Below, piece by piece: positions 3,475 to 5,929 of a stretch of DNA of 5,929 nt. The first letter of the stretch is position 1, and the number at the start of each line of letters is the position of its first letter. The translations under genes were made by a program, and so were the position numbers. A model generated the notes under the pieces. The model searched no databases. It was given only the letters and a program-made list of their open reading frames with translations, and was not told the origin of the DNA. This DNA is from Microcaldota archaeon (lineage in GTDB: Archaea; Micrarchaeota; Micrarchaeia; Micrarchaeales; Micrarchaeaceae): positions 1-5,929 of the forward strand of contig JAKBRD010000045.1 in the NCBI GenBank assembly GCA_021834865.1, read 5' to 3'.

Positions 3475-5929
3475 ATGGTTCAGGCTGAAATAATAGACCA
3501 CATAAGGTTCACGGCGATAAGCCCTGACGAGATCAAAAGAATGAGCGTGGCTAAGCTCATAGTCCCAGATACGTACAACGAGGACGGATATCCTATAGAC
3601 GGAGGGCTTGTAGACCAGAGGCTGGGAGTCATAGACCCAGGGCTAAAGTGCAAGACCTGCGGAGGAAGGGCTAAGAGCTGCGTCGGCCACTTCGGCCACA
3701 TAGAGCTCGTGAGGCCTGTCGTGCACCCGGAGTTCTCAAAATCCATATACCTGCTGCTGCAGTCCACATGCGAGAGCTGCCACAGGATTCTCCTGGATGA
3801 AGAGCAGATAGCCGAGCTCAGGCCTGCTATAAAAAGCTTCATAAGCGTTGAAGAGGACGTCGTGGAAACGCTTCCGGAGACATCATCGCTTGCTACTCTT
3901 ACAAAGAAGCTTAAATCCGTAAAGAAGTGCCCGCACTGCGGCACTATGCAGCAGAAGCTCAAGTTCGAGAGGCCAACTTTCTTCTATCTAGGTCCAAACA
4001 AGATGAAGCCGGACGAGATAAGGGACTGGCTCTCAAACATAAGCAATGACGATCTGTCGCTGCTCGGAATAGACGGCGCTGCTACAAGGCCGGAATGGTT
4101 CATACTTACGGCATTGCTGGTTCCTCCAGTAAACGTCAGGCCTTCGATAACCCTGGAATCAGGAGAGAGGAGCGAGGACGACCTGACGCACAAGCTCGTG
4201 GAAGTCATGAGGATAAACCAGAGGCTCGAGCAGGACATAGATGCCGGAGCGCCTCAGATAATAATAGACGACCTGTGGGAGCTTTTGCAATACCACGTTA
4301 CTACATATTTCAACAACGAGACTCCTGGAGTTCCGGTGTCAAGGCACAGGAGCACCAGGCCTTTGAAGACGCTCGCGCAGAGGCTCAAGGGCAAGGAGGG
4401 AAGGCTTAGGTACAACCTTTCCGGAAAGAGGGTCAACTTCTCCGCTAGAACCGTAATATCTTCGGATGCAAGCCTCACGATAAACCAGGTAGGAATACCA
4501 ATGCGCATAGCGGAAAACATGACTGTGCCGTTCTACGTTACCAAATGGAACATAGAAAAGGGCAGGGAATTCCTCAAGAATCCGTCATATCCTACAGTAA
4601 TAAACGTCATAGGCAAGGACGGGCTGAGGAAGCGCGTCACTGAGACTAACAGGGAGGAGCTGCTCTCGGTACTCGAGCCAGGAGCCGTGCTTGAGCGCCA
4701 GCTGATAGACAACGACATAGTGCTATTCAACAGGCAGCCTACGCTTCACAGGGTATCGATAATGGCGCACAGGGTAAAAGTGCTCCCTGGAAAAACGATG
4801 CGCATGAACGTCTCGATAGCAATGCCTTACAACGCAGACTTTGACGGAGACGAAATGAACCTGCACGTTCCGCAGAGCATAGAGTCGCAGGCAGAGGCGA
4901 GATACCTCATGCAGCCAAAGAACATAGTGCTTGGCGCGAAGGACGGCAGGCCGATAGCATTCATAATAGAAGACGAAATAGCAGGTGCATACTTGCTCAC
5001 AAAGGACGACGCAATGTTCGACAAGCAGGAAGCAATGGTGATGATGTCGAACATAGGCATATACGAGCTGCCCGAGCCCCAGCGCAACGGCATGTACTCT
5101 GGCAAGAGCCTGTTCTCAATGCTGCTTCCAAAGAATTTCAGCTTCGAATACAGCAACAAGTCCAACAAGGTCGTGATAAAGAACGGCGAGCTGAAGTCGG
5201 GCATAATGGACAGCAAGCTCGTTGGCTCGGGCGCTGTGCTTATAGCAAAGCTTTTCGTGCACTACGGGCCAGAAGTCGTCGAGCAGTTCATACTGAAGCT
5301 TACGAAGCTCACGCTGCGCGTATCATACATGTACGGCCTTACGGTTGGAATAAAGGACTACTACAACTCCGAGAAGCAGATAAAGGAGAGGGAGGAAATA
5401 ATAAGCCAGACCAAGGAGAAGGCTTCTGAGCTTGCCGAAAGCTACAAGAAGAAAAAGCTCGAAGCGCTTCCGGGATATACGCGCAAGGAAACATTCGAAA
5501 TGCTGCTGCTTGCGCAGCTTGAAGAGGCCAGAACAAAGGCTGCAAAGCTCATATCGTCAACCACTGACGAAAGCAACGGCGCCTATATGCTTGCGACAGT
5601 AGGGGCACGTGGAAGCGTGCTTAACATGCTTATGATAAAGCTGCTGCTTGGTCAGCAGCAGGTAAGGGGCAAGCGCCTGTCCAGGGGCTATACCGGAAGG
5701 GTTCTTCCGTATTTCAAGAAGAACAGCAAGGATCCGGAATACAAGGGATTCGTTACAAACGGCTACCAGGACGGCCTCACTCCAATACAGATGTATATGC
5801 ACGCAATGGGTTCGAGGGACTCGTCAATGACAAAGTCGCTTGTAACTGCTGTCAGCGGATATCTCCAGCGCAGGTTCATAAACGCATTGCAGGACTTCTA
5901 TGTTGAGACAAACCTCAGCGTTAAAGACG
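3475..5929 (+). CDS. rpoA1: DNA-directed RNA polymerase subunit A' (N-terminal part of Rpb1/beta'), 3' truncated
   Basis: 818 codons are visible and the frame is still open at the edge. Archaeal A' is usually about 870-900 residues, so perhaps 50-80 are missing. It supplies most of the clamp, the Mg-A site and the bridge helix. Motifs: ISPDEIKRMSV (15-25); zinc site C59, C62, C69, H72 in a CVGHFGHIE context; second zinc site C99, C102, C152, C155; the clamp coiled coil around SEDDLTHKLVEVMRINQRL; KGKEGRLRYNLSGKRVNFSART (305-326, lid/rudder and switch region); FNRQPTLHR (418-426); NADFDGDEMN (453-462) with catalytic D455, D457 and D459; GARGSVLN (710-717) and GQQQVRGKR (726-734) in the funnel; YLQRRFINALQD (796-807) after the bridge helix. 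The bridge helix is very divergent: only G779, R781, T791, A792 and SGY (794-796) of the 18-residue consensus remain. ATG 3475 has a good upstream ribosome binding site, and the N terminus matches the family. rpoA2 is expected next. Confidence 0.97.
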   Translation, partial: MVQAEIIDHIRFTAISPDEIKRMSVAKLIVPDTYNEDGYPIDGGLVDQRLGVIDPGLKCKTCGGRAKSCVGHFGHIELVRPVVHPEFSKSIYLLLQSTCESCHRILLDEEQIAELRPAIKSFISVEEDVVETLPETSSLATLTKKLKSVKKCPHCGTMQQKLKFERPTFFYLGPNKMKPDEIRDWLSNISNDDLSLLGIDGAATRPEWFILTALLVPPVNVRPSITLESGERSEDDLTHKLVEVMRINQRLEQDIDAGAPQIIIDDLWELLQYHVTTYFNNETPGVPVSRHRSTRPLKTLAQRLKGKEGRLRYNLSGKRVNFSARTVISSDASLTINQVGIPMRIAENMTVPFYVTKWNIEKGREFLKNPSYPTVINVIGKDGLRKRVTETNREELLSVLEPGAVLERQLIDNDIVLFNRQPTLHRVSIMAHRVKVLPGKTMRMNVSIAMPYNADFDGDEMNLHVPQSIESQAEARYLMQPKNIVLGAKDGRPIAFIIEDEIAGAYLLTKDDAMFDKQEAMVMMSNIGIYELPEPQRNGMYSGKSLFSMLLPKNFSFEYSNKSNKVVIKNGELKSGIMDSKLVGSGAVLIAKLFVHYGPEVVEQFILKLTKLTLRVSYMYGLTVGIKDYYNSEKQIKEREEIISQTKEKASELAESYKKKKLEALPGYTRKETFEMLLLAQLEEARTKAAKLISSTTDESNGAYMLATVGARGSVLNMLMIKLLLGQQQVRGKRLSRGYTGRVLPYFKKNSKDPEYKGFVTNGYQDGLTPIQMYMHAMGSRDSSMTKSLVTAVSGYLQRRFINALQDFYVETNLSVKD
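4831..4860 (+). other. rpoA1: Catalytic Mg-A loop NADFDGDEMN of subunit A'
   Basis: This stretch encodes residues 453-462 of A'. The signature of multisubunit RNA polymerases is intact; D455, D457 and D459 hold the catalytic magnesium. Its integrity argues that the operon encodes an active polymerase even though other active-centre motifs have drifted. Confidence 0.97.
5809..5862 (+). other. rpoA1: Divergent bridge helix of subunit A'
   Basis: This stretch encodes residues 779-796. It aligns without gaps to the archaeal consensus GGREGLVDTAVRTAQSGY. Flanks are canonical (HAMG before, LQRRFINALQD after), so the register is secure. Eleven of the 18 positions differ: S780, D782, S783, S784, M785, T786, K787, S788, L789, V790 and V793. 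The TA pair next to the nucleotide-addition site and the SGY turn are kept. Confidence 0.85.

Noticed and set aside
3106..3501. Minus-strand frame crossing the rpoB1/rpoA1 junction
   Set aside because: It is opposite the B' zinc ribbon and the A' start, has no family motif, and I saw no convincing ribosome binding site; treated as a shadow.
1642..5929. A second, non-standard polymerase paralogue or mobile-element polymerase
   Set aside because: The operon order, rpoH neighbour, subunit lengths and intact Mg and zinc sites fit the main cellular enzyme. A paralogue could only be excluded with the full genome.

Overview
The window is a piece of an archaeal RNA polymerase operon, all on the plus strand. 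In order it holds the 3' end of rpoH (subunit H, Rpb5 C-terminal domain family), rpoB2 (B'', N-terminal half of the second-largest subunit), rpoB1 (B', C-terminal half) and most of rpoA1 (A', N-terminal part of the largest subunit), which runs off the right edge. The gene order H-B''-B'-A', the B subunit split in two and the family motifs all point to Archaea, and to the layout seen in methanogens, Archaeoglobi, halophiles and some DPANN lineages. Base composition looks close to half GC. Isoleucine is written almost only as ATA and arginine mostly as AGG with some CGC. The proteins keep the archaeal backbone but have lost many residues that are nearly invariant elsewhere, so I infer a fast-evolving lineage. 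A DPANN archaeon such as a Micrarchaeota-like organism is possible, but that is a guess and not a demonstrated assignment.

Layout: 1-114 is the rpoH tail. 115-159 is a 45-base spacer with a perfect 8-bp hairpin. 160-1626 is rpoB2. A 15-base spacer carries a strong ribosome binding site and leads to rpoB1 (1642-3465), which starts at TTG. Nine bases separate rpoB1 from rpoA1 (3475 to the edge, 818 codons visible), and the ribosome binding site overlaps the rpoB1 stop. All four genes lie in the same reading phase. One in-frame TAA separates rpoB2 from rpoB1, and one in-frame TGA separates rpoB1 from rpoA1. No stretch over 300 bases lacks a gene, and I see no mobile element, RNA gene, CRISPR array or accessory gene.

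The products assemble into one enzyme. B'' and B' together form the second-largest subunit (protrusion, lobe, fork, hybrid-binding region, wall and the C-terminal clamp segment). A' supplies most of the clamp, the catalytic Mg-A loop and the bridge helix. H is an assembly and jaw subunit. The trigger loop is expected in A'' (rpoA2), normally the next gene, which lies outside the window.

The main surprise is inside these housekeeping genes. The three Mg-A aspartates and every zinc ligand I could locate are intact, but several near-universal residues around the active centre are changed. The B' YNMED motif reads YNMQD, SRHGQKG reads SRQSQKG, DKIHAR reads LKLQVR, and the A' bridge helix has lost GL, DTA and the Arg/Lys before the central TA. 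This looks like a real polymerase with an unusually remodelled active centre, not a new accessory system.
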